Notes: generated from the sequence alone by a model not told the origin. DNA of 49,260 bases from JAVBUY01 sp031552735 (GCA_031552735.1 JAVBMF010000020.1:1-49260); one strand, 5' to 3'; positions 8,533 through 18,642 are shown, counted from the stretch's first letter. Numbers and translations: made by a program.

Positions 8533-8760
8533 CCAGGCGGCCGATAAACGCCCATCTGCGATGCGGCCCAGCGCTGCGCCCCTGGCTGGCGCTGGGCATC
8601 GGGGCTGCGAAGGCCTTCGGCCTGTTCTCGCCCCTCGGCTCGCTTCGCTCACCCTTTAGCGTCAGCGTTTCGCCCGACTTGTCGGCGTATTCCCATGCGC
8701 CTTCTGCGTACGGGCTCGCGCTTTCGTCACACCTGGGCATTTCTCGGACGCCTGTTTGTA
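8533..8760 (+). repeat. Dispersed intergenic repeat, copy B (long)
   Basis: It opens with CGATAAACGCCC like copy A, followed by a GC-rich insert (about 8560-8655) with small inverted repeats such as AGGCC/GGCCT. The shared core follows: CTTGTCGGCGTAT (hairpin arm 8683-8689), loop TCCC, ATGCGCC (8694-8700), a GGGCTCGCGCTTTC tail and GGGCATTTCTCGGACGCC. The right arm differs from copies A and C at one base, leaving a G-T pair in the stem. The repeat runs antisense to the flanking ECF genes. Confidence 0.7.
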
Positions 8761-8767
8761 TGCGCGA

Positions 8768-9313
8768 TTAGCCCTTCTTCAGCGAGCCGGAGCGGGTGCG
8801 GGTCTTGCTGTAGGCGAAGAGCAGCAGCGAGCCCACAACCACGGTGGTCACGATGTTGGACAGACCGGCGATCAGGCCCTGGGTAAAGACCTTGTTGGCC
8901 GGTTCGGCGTAGATCAGGATATCCAGCACCGGTGCCAGCAGGCCCCAGCCCACCAGATGCGCCAGCACCGTGACGATCAGGAAGCGGATGAAATCCTTGG
9001 TGGAGAACTTGCCGTCGTTGACGTGGATGCCCTTGTAAAAGATGCCGGACACCAGACCGATGAAGGCCGACACGATGATCCAGCTCCACCACAGGCCGTA
9101 GCCAAACGACAGGTCGGTCAGCGCGTGGCCGATCAGGCCGATCAGCAGGCCGGCGACCGGCCCAAACAGCACGGCGAAGAACGCCAGCACCGCATACTGG
9201 AACGTGATGTTGGTATTGGCGAATACCGGGATCGAAACAAAACGCGCCAGCAGGAAGAACAGGGCGGTGCCGATACCGATGGCAACAATGGTCTTGACAT
9301 TCAGGTTTTTCAT
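8768..9313 (-). CDS. ECF transporter S component, UPF0397 family
   Basis: A 181-residue membrane protein with five to six hydrophobic segments. It is the substrate-binding S component of an ECF importer and resembles the UPF0397 family: N-terminal KTIVAIGIGTALFF, then LFGPVAGLLIGLIGHALTDL (family hallmark) and WWSWIIVSAFIGLVSG. The C-terminus is basic. UPF0397 proteins usually sit beside a YkoD-like double ATPase and an EcfT, as here, but the vitamin transported is not settled to my knowledge. RBS AAGGAGAG precedes the ATG. It has its own near-consensus promoter and a short leader with no room for a riboswitch. Confidence 0.85.
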   Translation of the reverse strand: MKNLNVKTIVAIGIGTALFFLLARFVSIPVFANTNITFQYAVLAFFAVLFGPVAGLLIGLIGHALTDLSFGYGLWWSWIIVSAFIGLVSGIFYKGIHVNDGKFSTKDFIRFLIVTVLAHLVGWGLLAPVLDILIYAEPANKVFTQGLIAGLSNIVTTVVVGSLLLFAYSKTRTRSGSLKKG

Positions 9314-9375
9314 GACACATCTCTCCTTGAAATCAGTCGTGGGGGATCAGTTCCGATAAGCCAATATACGTTCAC

Positions 9376-9404
9376 AGTATAGGGGAAACGGCGAAAAATG
9401 TCAA
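9376..9404 (-). promoter_or_regulatory. Near-consensus promoter of the ECF operon
   Basis: On the - strand: perfect -35 TTGACA (9404-9399), 17-base spacer, -10 TATACT (9381-9376). The leader to the ATG is about 55 bases. Confidence 0.8.
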
Positions 9405-9441
9405 TTGCGGTCACGGGGGTTCTGTGCGCGACAATTCCTTA

Positions 9442-9470
9442 ATGACGCTGGACGCAACGTGATGTATAAT
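9442..9470 (+). promoter_or_regulatory. Promoter of the FGGY kinase
   Basis: A perfect -10 TATAAT (9465-9470) with a weak -35 ATGACG (9442-9447) and a 17-base spacer, 45 bases before the start codon. The poor -35 suggests activation. Confidence 0.5.
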
Positions 9471-9514
9471 GAAACTGACAGAAGTACCCAACGCCCATGC
9501 GAAGGAGTGGGAAT

Positions 9515-11026
9515 ATGAGCCAATCGAAACCGACGATCCTAGCGTTTGATATTGGCACCAGCAGCATCAAGGCGTCGATCTTTGGCCGAAGCGGAGAGGT
9601 GCTTTGCGCCGCGTCGCATGCGCTTGTCACGCATCACCCAGCGCCCAACTGCGCGGAGCAGGAGCCGGAGGACTGGTGGGCGGGCATTGTCGCGCTGTGC
9701 CGCGCGTTGGGCGAGCAGAACAAGGCGCTGCTGGACGGCGTGGCGGTCATCGGCGTCGGCGGACACATGATGGGCTGCGTGCCGGTGGATGGCGCCGGAA
9801 ACGCGCTGCATCCCGCGCTGATCCACGCGGACGCGCGCGCGATCAAGCAGTATCACGACGTGCAGCATCAGGTGGGCGAGCAGCACATGTATCAGCTGAC
9901 CGGCAATCGCCTGGACCCGCGCTCATCGCTGTGCAAGGTCAAGTGGTTCGCCGAGGAGCGGCCGGACATCTATGGCCGGACCGCGCGGTTTCTGCAATGC
10001 AAGGATTTTATTGTCGCGCGGTTGACCGGCGACATCGATACCACCGACTACTCCGACGCGGCGCATGGCGAACTCAGCGACATCACGCACCGCCGGTATG
10101 ATCAGGCGCTGTATGATACGCTGTGGCTGGACGTGGGCAAAATGCCCCGCCTGCGCCGAGGGACCGAAATCGTCAGCGGATTGACCGACGAGGCGGCCAA
10201 ACAGCTCGGGCTAAAGGGCGGCATCCCGGTCATCGCGGGGGCGGGGGATGGCCCCTGTGCCACGCTGGGCGCGGGCGCGATCAACCAAGGCGACGCGTAC
10301 CTGTGCCTGGGCACCACCGCGTGGATTGGATTGTGCGCGAGCGCGCCCTGCTTTGATGAGCGGCGGCGTATCTTCAGCATTCCGATGGCCAATGGCGAGC
10401 AGCAGAGCATCACCGGCACGATGCAGACCGCGTGCGCGGCGCTCAACTGGGCGATGGGCATGGTGGGACTGGATGATCCGGCGGCGGTGGACGAAGCCGC
10501 TGGTCTGGTGGACGCGGGCAGCGAGGGGCTGCTGTTTCTGCCGTACTTGGCGGGGGAGCGCTCGCCTATCTTTGACCCGGACGCGTGCGGCGTGTACTTT
10601 GGCCTGACCGAGCGGCACGAGCGCGGGCATATGTTGCGCGCCACCATGGAAGGCGTGGCGTATGCGCTGTCCAGCATATTGGAAGTGTTCCGCCAATACT
10701 ACCCGATCCAGCGCTTGCGCATTCTGGGCGGTGGCGGCAAGTCGGTTTTGTGGCGGGAGATCATCGCCAGCGCGCTGGATGTGCCACTGGATGTGCTCAA
10801 TGTGTCACCGACTGATGTGACCTCGATTGGCATCGCGGTGGCCGCTGGCATGGGGGTGGGCATGTTTGGTTCTGCGGCGGATGGTACGCGCCAGATTCAG
10901 GTGGCCGAAACCATCCAGCCCAACCCGGTGTGGAAACGCACCTATGCACAGGCGTATCCGCTGTATGCGCAGCTGTATCCCAGCCTGCGTGAGGGCATGG
11001 AACTGCGCCGCCGCTTGTTGGAATGA
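9515..11026 (+). CDS. FGGY-family carbohydrate kinase (xylulokinase-like)
   Basis: A 503-residue two-domain sugar kinase of usual FGGY length. The N-terminal ATPase phosphate-1 motif FDIGTSSIKASIFG, the GAGDGPCATLGAGAI segment with the probable catalytic Asp, and the C-terminal adenosine motif LGGGGKSVLW are all present. It should phosphorylate a ketose or polyol with ATP. Xylulokinase is the closest subgroup I can name, but the usual substrate motif SGQMHG reads GVGGHMMG here, so another pentulose, hexulose or polyol is possible. ATG 9515 is preferred over ATG 9497 because GAAGGAG sits 7 bases before it. It lies upstream of the DeoR-controlled polyol operon and probably feeds it. Confidence 0.85.
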   Translation: MSQSKPTILAFDIGTSSIKASIFGRSGEVLCAASHALVTHHPAPNCAEQEPEDWWAGIVALCRALGEQNKALLDGVAVIGVGGHMMGCVPVDGAGNALHPALIHADARAIKQYHDVQHQVGEQHMYQLTGNRLDPRSSLCKVKWFAEERPDIYGRTARFLQCKDFIVARLTGDIDTTDYSDAAHGELSDITHRRYDQALYDTLWLDVGKMPRLRRGTEIVSGLTDEAAKQLGLKGGIPVIAGAGDGPCATLGAGAINQGDAYLCLGTTAWIGLCASAPCFDERRRIFSIPMANGEQQSITGTMQTACAALNWAMGMVGLDDPAAVDEAAGLVDAGSEGLLFLPYLAGERSPIFDPDACGVYFGLTERHERGHMLRATMEGVAYALSSILEVFRQYYPIQRLRILGGGGKSVLWREIIASALDVPLDVLNVSPTDVTSIGIAVAAGMGVGMFGSAADGTRQIQVAETIQPNPVWKRTYAQAYPLYAQLYPSLREGMELRRRLLE

Positions 11027-11042
11027 TCGAAAATAGATGAAA

Positions 11043-11073
11043 AATGATCAATTCGATCATTTGAGTGATCATT
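11043..11073. promoter_or_regulatory. Operator-like array of GATCATT half-sites
   Basis: AATGATC (11043-11049) and GATCATT (11055-11061) form a 7-bp inverted repeat with a 5-base spacer. A further TGATCATT follows at 11066-11073. The array lies 13 to 43 bases upstream of the -35 of the DeoR operon promoter and is a good candidate for the DeoR regulator or an activator. Confidence 0.55.
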
Positions 11074-11085
11074 ATCGCAAAATAC

Positions 11086-11114
11086 TTGCGCAAAACGAAC
11101 ATATCTAGTATAAT
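11086..11114 (+). promoter_or_regulatory. Promoter of the deoR / dehydrogenase-complex operon
   Basis: -35 TTGCGC (11086-11091), 17-base spacer, perfect -10 TATAAT (11109-11114). The predicted transcript start is near 11121, inside the following inverted repeat. Confidence 0.75.
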
Positions 11115-11115
11115 C

Positions 11116-11149
11116 AGAGAGGTTTGAGCGGGTGCGCTCGAACCTCTCT
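11116..11149. promoter_or_regulatory. 14-bp inverted repeat at the transcription start
   Basis: AGAGAGGTTTGAGC (11116-11129) pairs with GCTCGAACCTCTCT (11136-11149), with one G-T pair and loop GGGTGC. Only a short T pair follows, so it is not a convincing terminator. Its position across +1 suits a repressor operator or a 5' RNA hairpin. Confidence 0.6.
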
Positions 11150-11182
11150 TGCTGTTCAATATGGAAGAAAGGGCGTGCGGAT

Positions 11183-11947
11183 ATGAAGCAGCGGCAAGCC
11201 GCGCTGTGTGACTATATCCTGTCCCATGGGCAAGCGACGCTGGACGAGCTGTGCGCGCTGTTTCCGGACAAGACGCCGGTGACCATTCGCCGTGACCTGG
11301 TGGAACTGGAGAGCAGCGGCGCGATCATTCGCAGCCACGGCGGCGCGCGCGCCAACATCCAGCAGCAGGGGCATCTGGAGCCCTTCTTTTTCATCCGCGA
11401 AGGCGAGCACGCGTCCCAGAAAAACCGCATCGCCGATCTGGCGGTGTCGCTGATCGAGGAGCGCCGCGCGATTTTCATCGACTCGGGCACGACCACCATG
11501 GCCTTTGCCCAGCGCCTGCCCGACAAGAACCTGACCATTATCACCGCCGCGCCCAATATCGCGCTGGAAGTGACAGCACGCAAGCCCAGTTGCTCGGTCG
11601 TGCTGACCGGCGGCAATGTCAATCGCAGCACGCTGTCCTGCTCCGGCTTTGGCAGCATGGAGTTTTTGCGCGCGCTCAACATCGACCTAGCGTTCATGGG
11701 CGCGTCGGGTTTCTCAGTGGGCGGCGGCTTTACCGCGGGCGAGCACTTTGAGTCCGAGCTCAAGCGCTTGGTCATCGGCAAGGTGGCGCGCGTGGTGATG
11801 CTGATGGATAGCTCCAAGATTGGCATGAATATGCCGTATACCTTCGCGCAGCCGGAGGACATCGACGTGCTGATCACCGACAAGGGACTGCCGCGCGAGA
11901 TGGAAGCGTTGCTGACGTCAAAAGGCGTTCAAGTGATAAAATCATAA
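11183..11947 (+). CDS. DeoR-family transcriptional regulator
   Basis: A 254-residue regulator of normal DeoR length. An N-terminal winged helix-turn-helix spans residues ~1-55 (TIRRDLVELESSGAIIRSHGG is the family signature region). The DeoRC sugar-phosphate-binding domain (~75-235) has DSGTTT and LTGGNVNRSTLSCSG. Members usually repress sugar or polyol operons and are released by a phosphorylated intermediate. ATG 11183 is chosen over ATG 11132, which lies inside the 5' hairpin. It is the first gene of the operon with E2, E3 and E1 downstream, so it probably autoregulates through the 11043-11149 elements. Confidence 0.9.
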   Translation: MKQRQAALCDYILSHGQATLDELCALFPDKTPVTIRRDLVELESSGAIIRSHGGARANIQQQGHLEPFFFIREGEHASQKNRIADLAVSLIEERRAIFIDSGTTTMAFAQRLPDKNLTIITAAPNIALEVTARKPSCSVVLTGGNVNRSTLSCSGFGSMEFLRALNIDLAFMGASGFSVGGGFTAGEHFESELKRLVIGKVARVVMLMDSSKIGMNMPYTFAQPEDIDVLITDKGLPREMEALLTSKGVQVIKS

Positions 11948-11976
11948 TAAATCGCATAGCGAAAGGATGGGGTAGT

Positions 11977-13224
<1,248 letters not shown>

Positions 13225-13236
13225 GGAGGCAAGGCA

Positions 13237-14604
13237 ATGTACGATCTGATCATAATTGGCGGCGGCCCGGCGGGCTATCACGCGGCGGAGCTGGCCGGGC
13301 ACGCGGGGCTTTCCACCGTACTGTTCGAGAAGCGCGCGGTCGGCGGTGTGTGCCTGAACGAGGGCTGCGTTCCCTCCAAGACGCTGCTGCATTCGGCCAA
13401 GATTTTTGATTATTGCAACGGCTATGGCGCGCACTATGGCGTGACCTGTGAGAACCCCAAGATGGACTACCCCAAGGTGGTCGCCCGCAAGGACAAGGTG
13501 GTCAAGAAGCTGGTGGTGGGCATCGAGGGCACGCTCAAGCGCGGCGGCGTGACGCTGGTCAAGGAAGCGGCCCAAGTGGAAGGACGCCTGCCGGACGGCG
13601 GCGTCACCGTGTCGGCGGCGGGGCAGACCTACGAGGGCAAGCACCTGCTGCTGTGCATGGGTTCTGAGCCGATCCTGCCGCCCATCGACGGCCTTAAGGA
13701 CGCGGTGGCCTCCGGATTTGGCATGACCAACCGCGAGATATTGGCGCTGACCGAGGTTCCCAAGAAACTGGTGATCGTCGGCGGCGGTGTGATCGGGCTG
13801 GAGATGGCCTCGCTGATGAACAGCGCGGGCAGCGAAGTGACGGTCATCGAGATGATGAACAAGATCGCCGGGCCGACCGACGCGGACATCTCCACGCTGC
13901 TGCAACAGGCGTATGAAAAGAAGGGCGTCAAGTTCCTGCTGGGCGCGAAACTGACCCGGATTGGCAAGGATTCCGTGACCTATGAGCTGGGCGGAAAGGC
14001 CGAGACGCTGGCCTGCGACAAGGTACTGCTGTCCATTGGCCGCCGCGCGGTGACGCAGGGCATGGGGCTGGAGAAGCTGGGGCTACTCATCGAGCGCGGC
14101 GCGGTCGTGACTGACGCGCAGCAGAAAACCAACGTGCCGGGCGTGTTTGCGGCAGGCGATATCAATGGCAAGTCGATGCTGGCGCACACCGCGTACCGCG
14201 AGGCCGAGGTGGCGGTCAACACCATCCGTGGCATCAAGGACACCATGACCTACGACGCGATCCCGTCGGTAATCTACACCAACCCGGAAGTCGCCGGTGT
14301 CGGCGAGACGCTGGAGACTGCCAAGCAGAAAGGCATCGACGCGCGCGAGGACAAGCTGCCCATGATGATGAGTGGCCGCTATATGGCCGAGAACGAGGGC
14401 GGTACCGGGATATGCAAGCTCGTGTGGGCAGGCAAACGGCTGATCGGCGTGCACATGCTGGGCAACCCCTGCTCGGAGATCATCTCCACCGCCGCTGTGC
14501 TGATCGAGAAGGAAATCAGTCTGGAGCAAGCCAAAAAGGTCGTTTTCCCACACCCGACCGTCGGCGAGGTCATCCGCGAAGGCCTGTTTCATCACGAAGC
14601 ATAA
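13237..14604 (+). CDS. lpdA: Dihydrolipoyl dehydrogenase (E3)
   Basis: A 455-residue FAD/NAD pyridine-nucleotide disulfide oxidoreductase, slightly shorter than the usual ~470. The FAD-binding IIGGGPAGYHAA (6-17), redox pair Cys39/Cys44 in GGVCLNEGCVPSK, NAD-binding VIVGGGVIGLEMAS and second FAD motif GVFAAGDINGK are present. The C-terminal dimer domain ends with HPTVGEVIRE, which supplies the catalytic His-Glu pair. It reoxidises dihydrolipoamide on E2 with NAD+. RBS AAGGAGG precedes the ATG, 12 bases after the E2 stop. It belongs to the same complex as the flanking E2 and E1. Confidence 0.92.
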   Translation: MYDLIIIGGGPAGYHAAELAGHAGLSTVLFEKRAVGGVCLNEGCVPSKTLLHSAKIFDYCNGYGAHYGVTCENPKMDYPKVVARKDKVVKKLVVGIEGTLKRGGVTLVKEAAQVEGRLPDGGVTVSAAGQTYEGKHLLLCMGSEPILPPIDGLKDAVASGFGMTNREILALTEVPKKLVIVGGGVIGLEMASLMNSAGSEVTVIEMMNKIAGPTDADISTLLQQAYEKKGVKFLLGAKLTRIGKDSVTYELGGKAETLACDKVLLSIGRRAVTQGMGLEKLGLLIERGAVVTDAQQKTNVPGVFAAGDINGKSMLAHTAYREAEVAVNTIRGIKDTMTYDAIPSVIYTNPEVAGVGETLETAKQKGIDAREDKLPMMMSGRYMAENEGGTGICKLVWAGKRLIGVHMLGNPCSEIISTAAVLIEKEISLEQAKKVVFPHPTVGEVIREGLFHHEA

Positions 14605-14635
14605 ACATATACAAAGATAGAGGAGGAAACCCATC

Positions 14636-17107
14636 ATGCCGCAGAGTCAATTTGTCGATCCCGCCAAAGTGCGTGCCCCGGGGAAACTCAGCTTCACCGA
14701 TATCCCGATGAACCAATATCAGAAGTCCTTCGCCGACTCGGCCAAAGGATTCTCTAAGGCCGACCTGCTGGGCATCTACAGCGACATGCAGCTGATCCGC
14801 GAGTTTGAGACCATGCTGTATCAAGTGCGCACCACCAAGACCTACAACGGCGTGGAATATGTCTACACCGGCCCCGCGCACCTGTACACCGGTCAGGAGG
14901 CCGCCGCTGTCGGCATGGCCTATACACTGGGCAAGGACGACATCATCTTTGGCTCGCACCGCAGCCACGGCGAAGTGCTGGCCAAGGGCTGCGCCGCCAT
15001 CAAGCACCTGAGCGACGACGAACTGATGCGCATCATGAAGGAATTCATGGGCGGCGCGGTGTTAGCCCCGGTCGAGGCCATCAACAAGACCGGCAACGTC
15101 AAGGATCTGGCGTTTGACTTCCTGCTCTATGGCTTCATGGCCGAGCTGTTTGGCCGCGCCAATGGCTTTACGCGCGGTCTGGGCAATTCGATGCATGTGT
15201 TCTTCACGCCGTTTGGCATTTACCCGAACAACGCGATCGTCGGCGGTTCCGCGCCGGTGGCGGCGGGCGCCGGTCTGTTCAAGCGCGTCAACAACAAGCC
15301 CGGCTTGGTGGTTTGCAACGTCGGCGACGCGTCGCTGGGTTGCGGCCCAGTCTGGGAGGCGCTGAACTTTGCCTCCATGGATCAGCTGACCAAGCTGTGG
15401 GACAAGGAGCACAACGGCGGCCTGCCGGTGATCTTTAACTTCCTGAACAACCACTACGGCATGGGCGGCCAGACCGCGGGCGAGACCATGGCCTATGATG
15501 TGCTGGCGCGCGTGGGCGCGGGCATCTCTCCGACGCAGCTGCACGCCGAGCGCATCGACGGCTACAACCCCTTCGCCGTCATCGACGCGTTCGAGCGCAA
15601 GCGCAAAATCATCGAGCAGCGGCAGGGGCCGGTGCTGATGGATACCGTGACCTACCGTTTCGCCGGACACTCGGCCACCGATGCGTCCACCTATCGCACC
15701 AAGGACGAAATGGACACTTGGGCGCAGGTGGACTCCATCGCGATGTTCAAGGCGGGCATGACCGAGGCCAAGAAAGCCTCCGCCAGCGAGCTGGAGGGCA
15801 TTGAGAATGGCCTGCGCGATCGCATCACCAAGATCATGAAGATCGCCATCGATGAGAGCGTCTCTCCGCGCCTCGACCTAGCGCATGATCCGGACGCGAT
15901 CCGTCACTTCATGTTCAGCAACACGCGCATGGAAAAGTGCGAGGACAGGAAGCCCGACCAGCTGCAAGCCAAGGAGAAGAACAGCCGCCTGGAGAAGCTG
16001 AAGGCCAAGGTGCGCTTCGCCTTCGAGGCCGATGGCAAGCCGGTTAGCAAGATCAAGCAGTACAACACCCGCGACGCGATCTTCGAGGCGATCATTGACA
16101 AGTTCTACGAGGACCCGACGCTGATCGCCTTTGGCGAGGACAACCGCGACTGGGGCGGTGCGTTCGGCGTATATGGCGGCGTGACCGAGGCGATGCCGTA
16201 TCACCGCTTCTTCAACTCGCCGATTTCCGAATCGACCATCGTGGCCGCGTCGGTCGGTTACGCGCTGTGCGGCGGACGCGCGATCCCCGAGCTGATGTAT
16301 TGCGACTTCCTGGGCCGCGCGGGCGACGAGGTGTTCAACCAGCTTTCGAAGTGGCAGGCGATGAGCGCCGGTGTGCTGAAGATGCCGGTGGTGCTGCGCG
16401 TGTCGGTGGGCAGCAAGTATGGCGCACAGCATGCGCAGGACTGGACCAGCCTGACCACGCACATCCCCGGCCTGAAGGTCGTGTACCCCGCCACGCCGTA
16501 TGACGCGAAGGGTCTGATGACCGCCGCGCTCAACGGCAGCGATCCGGTGGTGTTCTTTGAGGCGCAGCGCCTCTACGACACCGGCGAGATGTTCCATCAG
16601 GGCGGCGTGCCCGAGGGCAGTTACGAAATCCCGATCGGCGAGCCGGACGTGAAGCGTGAGGGCAAGGATGTGACCATCCTGACCATCGGCGCGTCGCTGT
16701 ACAACGCGCTGAGCGCTGCCGACCTGCTGCAAGAGAAGTTCGGCCTCTCCGCAGAGGTCATTGACGCGCGCAGTCTGGTGCCCTTCAACTATGACAAGGT
16801 GATCGAGTCGGTCAAAAAGACCGGCCGCATCGTGCTGGTATCCGACGCGTGTGAGCGCGGCGCGTACATCAACAACATTGCCGCCAACATCACGCAATTC
16901 GCGTTCGATTCGCTGGACGCGCCGCCGGTTGTCGTCGCCGCGCCCAACGTCATCTGCCCCTGCCCGGAGCTGGAGAGCTACTATTATCCGCAGCCGGAGT
17001 GGATTCTGGACGCGATCCACGAGAAAGTCTTACCCCTGCCGGGATATACCGCCAAGATGAACTTCACGACGCTAGAGAAAGTTCGTCGCGAAAAGCTGGG
17101 CGTTTGA
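14636..17107 (+). CDS. Fused E1 alpha-beta, thiamine-pyrophosphate dehydrogenase component
   Basis: 823 residues joining both E1 subunits. The alpha part (~30-410) has the ThDP region with GDASLGCG near 230 and the closing NNHYGMGG near 270. The beta part (~475-823) has FGEDN, ISESTIVAASVGYA, the DF..RAGDE motif and QHAQDW. It decarboxylates or cleaves the substrate and acylates the E2 lipoyl group. Two points are odd. The ThDP motif is GDA instead of GDG. The distance to its Asn is some 10 residues longer than the common 25-30, through an insert before LPVIFNFLNN. Substrate class (2-oxoacid, acetoin or another ketol) is unresolved. RBS AGGAGGA supports the start. Confidence 0.88.
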   Translation: MPQSQFVDPAKVRAPGKLSFTDIPMNQYQKSFADSAKGFSKADLLGIYSDMQLIREFETMLYQVRTTKTYNGVEYVYTGPAHLYTGQEAAAVGMAYTLGKDDIIFGSHRSHGEVLAKGCAAIKHLSDDELMRIMKEFMGGAVLAPVEAINKTGNVKDLAFDFLLYGFMAELFGRANGFTRGLGNSMHVFFTPFGIYPNNAIVGGSAPVAAGAGLFKRVNNKPGLVVCNVGDASLGCGPVWEALNFASMDQLTKLWDKEHNGGLPVIFNFLNNHYGMGGQTAGETMAYDVLARVGAGISPTQLHAERIDGYNPFAVIDAFERKRKIIEQRQGPVLMDTVTYRFAGHSATDASTYRTKDEMDTWAQVDSIAMFKAGMTEAKKASASELEGIENGLRDRITKIMKIAIDESVSPRLDLAHDPDAIRHFMFSNTRMEKCEDRKPDQLQAKEKNSRLEKLKAKVRFAFEADGKPVSKIKQYNTRDAIFEAIIDKFYEDPTLIAFGEDNRDWGGAFGVYGGVTEAMPYHRFFNSPISESTIVAASVGYALCGGRAIPELMYCDFLGRAGDEVFNQLSKWQAMSAGVLKMPVVLRVSVGSKYGAQHAQDWTSLTTHIPGLKVVYPATPYDAKGLMTAALNGSDPVVFFEAQRLYDTGEMFHQGGVPEGSYEIPIGEPDVKREGKDVTILTIGASLYNALSAADLLQEKFGLSAEVIDARSLVPFNYDKVIESVKKTGRIVLVSDACERGAYINNIAANITQFAFDSLDAPPVVVAAPNVICPCPELESYYYPQPEWILDAIHEKVLPLPGYTAKMNFTTLEKVRREKLGV

Positions 17108-17131
17108 TCGGGCGGGTATAATGGCCTCCTT

Positions 17132-17306
17132 GCGTTGTCATCGCGGCGCTGACCTTGTCGGCGTATTACACCATACGCCTCCGTCGGATCAGCTTGCGAT
17201 TCCTAGCAATCAGGCCATTCTCCCCACCCTCACCAGCGCACGAACGCAGCCGGATGTGCAAGGCCAGACAAGTCTTGCGATAGGGCACTTCTCGACAGCC
17301 CGTAGC
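17132..17306 (+). repeat. Dispersed intergenic repeat, copy C
   Basis: GCGTTGTCATCGCGGCGCTG opens the core as in copy A. The hairpin is GGCGTAT (17160-17166), a 6-base loop, ATACGCC (17173-17179). The tail has CAGCTTGCGATTCCTAGC and then a partial second unit ending GGGCACTTCTCGACAGCC (near 17283), which matches the end of copy B. It lies between the E1 gene and the sorbose-phosphate reductase gene, in the direction of transcription. No convincing terminator or promoter is visible in the spacer. Confidence 0.75.
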
Positions 17307-17357
17307 TAGTTTATCAGGGTTACGAATTATCCTTTTTCCCATGAAAGGAGCCCCCAT

Positions 17358-18623
17358 ATGAAAACCAAGGCAGTCCGTTTATACGGCAAACAGGATATGC
17401 GGCTGGAGGAGTTTGAACTTCCGGCCATCGGCGAGGACGAAATCCTCGCGCGCATCGTGTCCGACAGCATCTGCATGTCCAGCTACAAGGCGGCGATGCA
17501 GGGCACCGACCACAAGCGCGTGCCCAAGGACATCGCCGAGAACCCGATCATCATCGGCCACGAGTTCTGCGGCGAGCTGGTCGAGGTCGGCAAGAAGTGG
17601 CAGGGGCAGTTCAAGCCCGGCGACCGCTTCTTCATCCAACCTGCGCTCAATGATCCCGCCAACGTGCACGCCGCGCCGGGCTACAGCTTCCGCTATATCG
17701 GCGGCGCGGCCACCTATGTGGTCATCCCCAATGTGGTGATGGCGCGCGGCTGCCTGCTGCCCTTCCCGGGCGAGGCGTTCTACCATGGCTCGCTGGCCGA
17801 GCCGATGAGCTGCATTGTTGGCGGCTTCCACGTGAACTACCACACCCAGGCGGGCAGCTACATCCATGAGATGGGCATCGTCAAGGGCGGCAAGATGGCG
17901 CTGCTGGCCGGTGTCGGCCCGATGGGTCTGGGCGCGATCGACTACGCCATCCACTGTGATCACCGCCCGGCGCTGCTGGCGGTGACCGACATCGACGACG
18001 CGCGTCTGGCGCGTGCCGCGCAGCTATTGACCGTGGAGGACGCGAAGGCGCATGGCGTGGAACTGCACTACGTGAACACCGCCAAGGTGGACGACGCGAC
18101 CGCGCACCTAAAGGCGCTGTCCGGCGGCGACGGCTACAACGACGTGTACGTTTTTGCGCCGGTCGCGCCGCTGGTGGAGCAGGCCGACGCGCTGCTGTGC
18201 TACGACGGTTGCCTGAACTTCTTCGCCGGTCCCAGCGACCCCGCGTTTTCCGCGAAGTTCAACTTCTACAACGCGCACTACATGGCAACGCACGTGGCGG
18301 GCAACTCCGGCGGCAACACCGACGATATGATCGAGTCGATGGACATGATCGCCGCGGGCAAGATCGACCCCTCAACCATGGTGACGCACATCGGCGGGTT
18401 GGACGCGGTGGTCGATACCACGCTGTACCTGCCCAAGATTCCGGGCGGCAAGAAGCTGATCTACAACCAGATCGCCATGCCGCTGACCGCCATCGCCGAC
18501 TTCGCGGAACTGGGCAAGACCGACCCGCTGTTTGCCGAGCTGGCGCGCCTGACTGCCGCCAACAAGGGCCTGTGGTCGGCGAAGTGCGAGCAATATCTGC
18601 TGGCGAACGCCAACCCCATTTAA
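17358..18623 (+). CDS. Zinc-type dehydrogenase, L-sorbose-1-phosphate reductase-like
   Basis: A 421-residue medium-chain dehydrogenase. GHEFCGELVEVG (zinc/catalytic region), LLAGVGPMGLGAID (Rossmann nucleotide-binding) and a long C-terminal domain match the SorE type (about 410 residues), which interconverts a ketose phosphate and a polyol phosphate with NAD(P)H. The first catalytic Cys is probably in SICMSSYK. RBS AAAGGAG precedes the ATG. The next gene encodes a sorbitol-6-phosphate dehydrogenase-like SDR 19 bases downstream. The pair resembles the sorbose route sorbose-1-P to glucitol-6-P to fructose-6-P. No PTS is present, so the phosphate may come from the upstream FGGY kinase. Confidence 0.8.
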   Translation: MKTKAVRLYGKQDMRLEEFELPAIGEDEILARIVSDSICMSSYKAAMQGTDHKRVPKDIAENPIIIGHEFCGELVEVGKKWQGQFKPGDRFFIQPALNDPANVHAAPGYSFRYIGGAATYVVIPNVVMARGCLLPFPGEAFYHGSLAEPMSCIVGGFHVNYHTQAGSYIHEMGIVKGGKMALLAGVGPMGLGAIDYAIHCDHRPALLAVTDIDDARLARAAQLLTVEDAKAHGVELHYVNTAKVDDATAHLKALSGGDGYNDVYVFAPVAPLVEQADALLCYDGCLNFFAGPSDPAFSAKFNFYNAHYMATHVAGNSGGNTDDMIESMDMIAAGKIDPSTMVTHIGGLDAVVDTTLYLPKIPGGKKLIYNQIAMPLTAIADFAELGKTDPLFAELARLTAANKGLWSAKCEQYLLANANPI

Positions 18624-18642
18624 GCAAATAGGAGCGAAGCAT

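Noticed and set aside
9314..9375. Riboswitch upstream of the ECF S component
   Set aside because: The predicted leader is only about 55 bases and shows no thiamine, cobalamin or folate-type conserved core.
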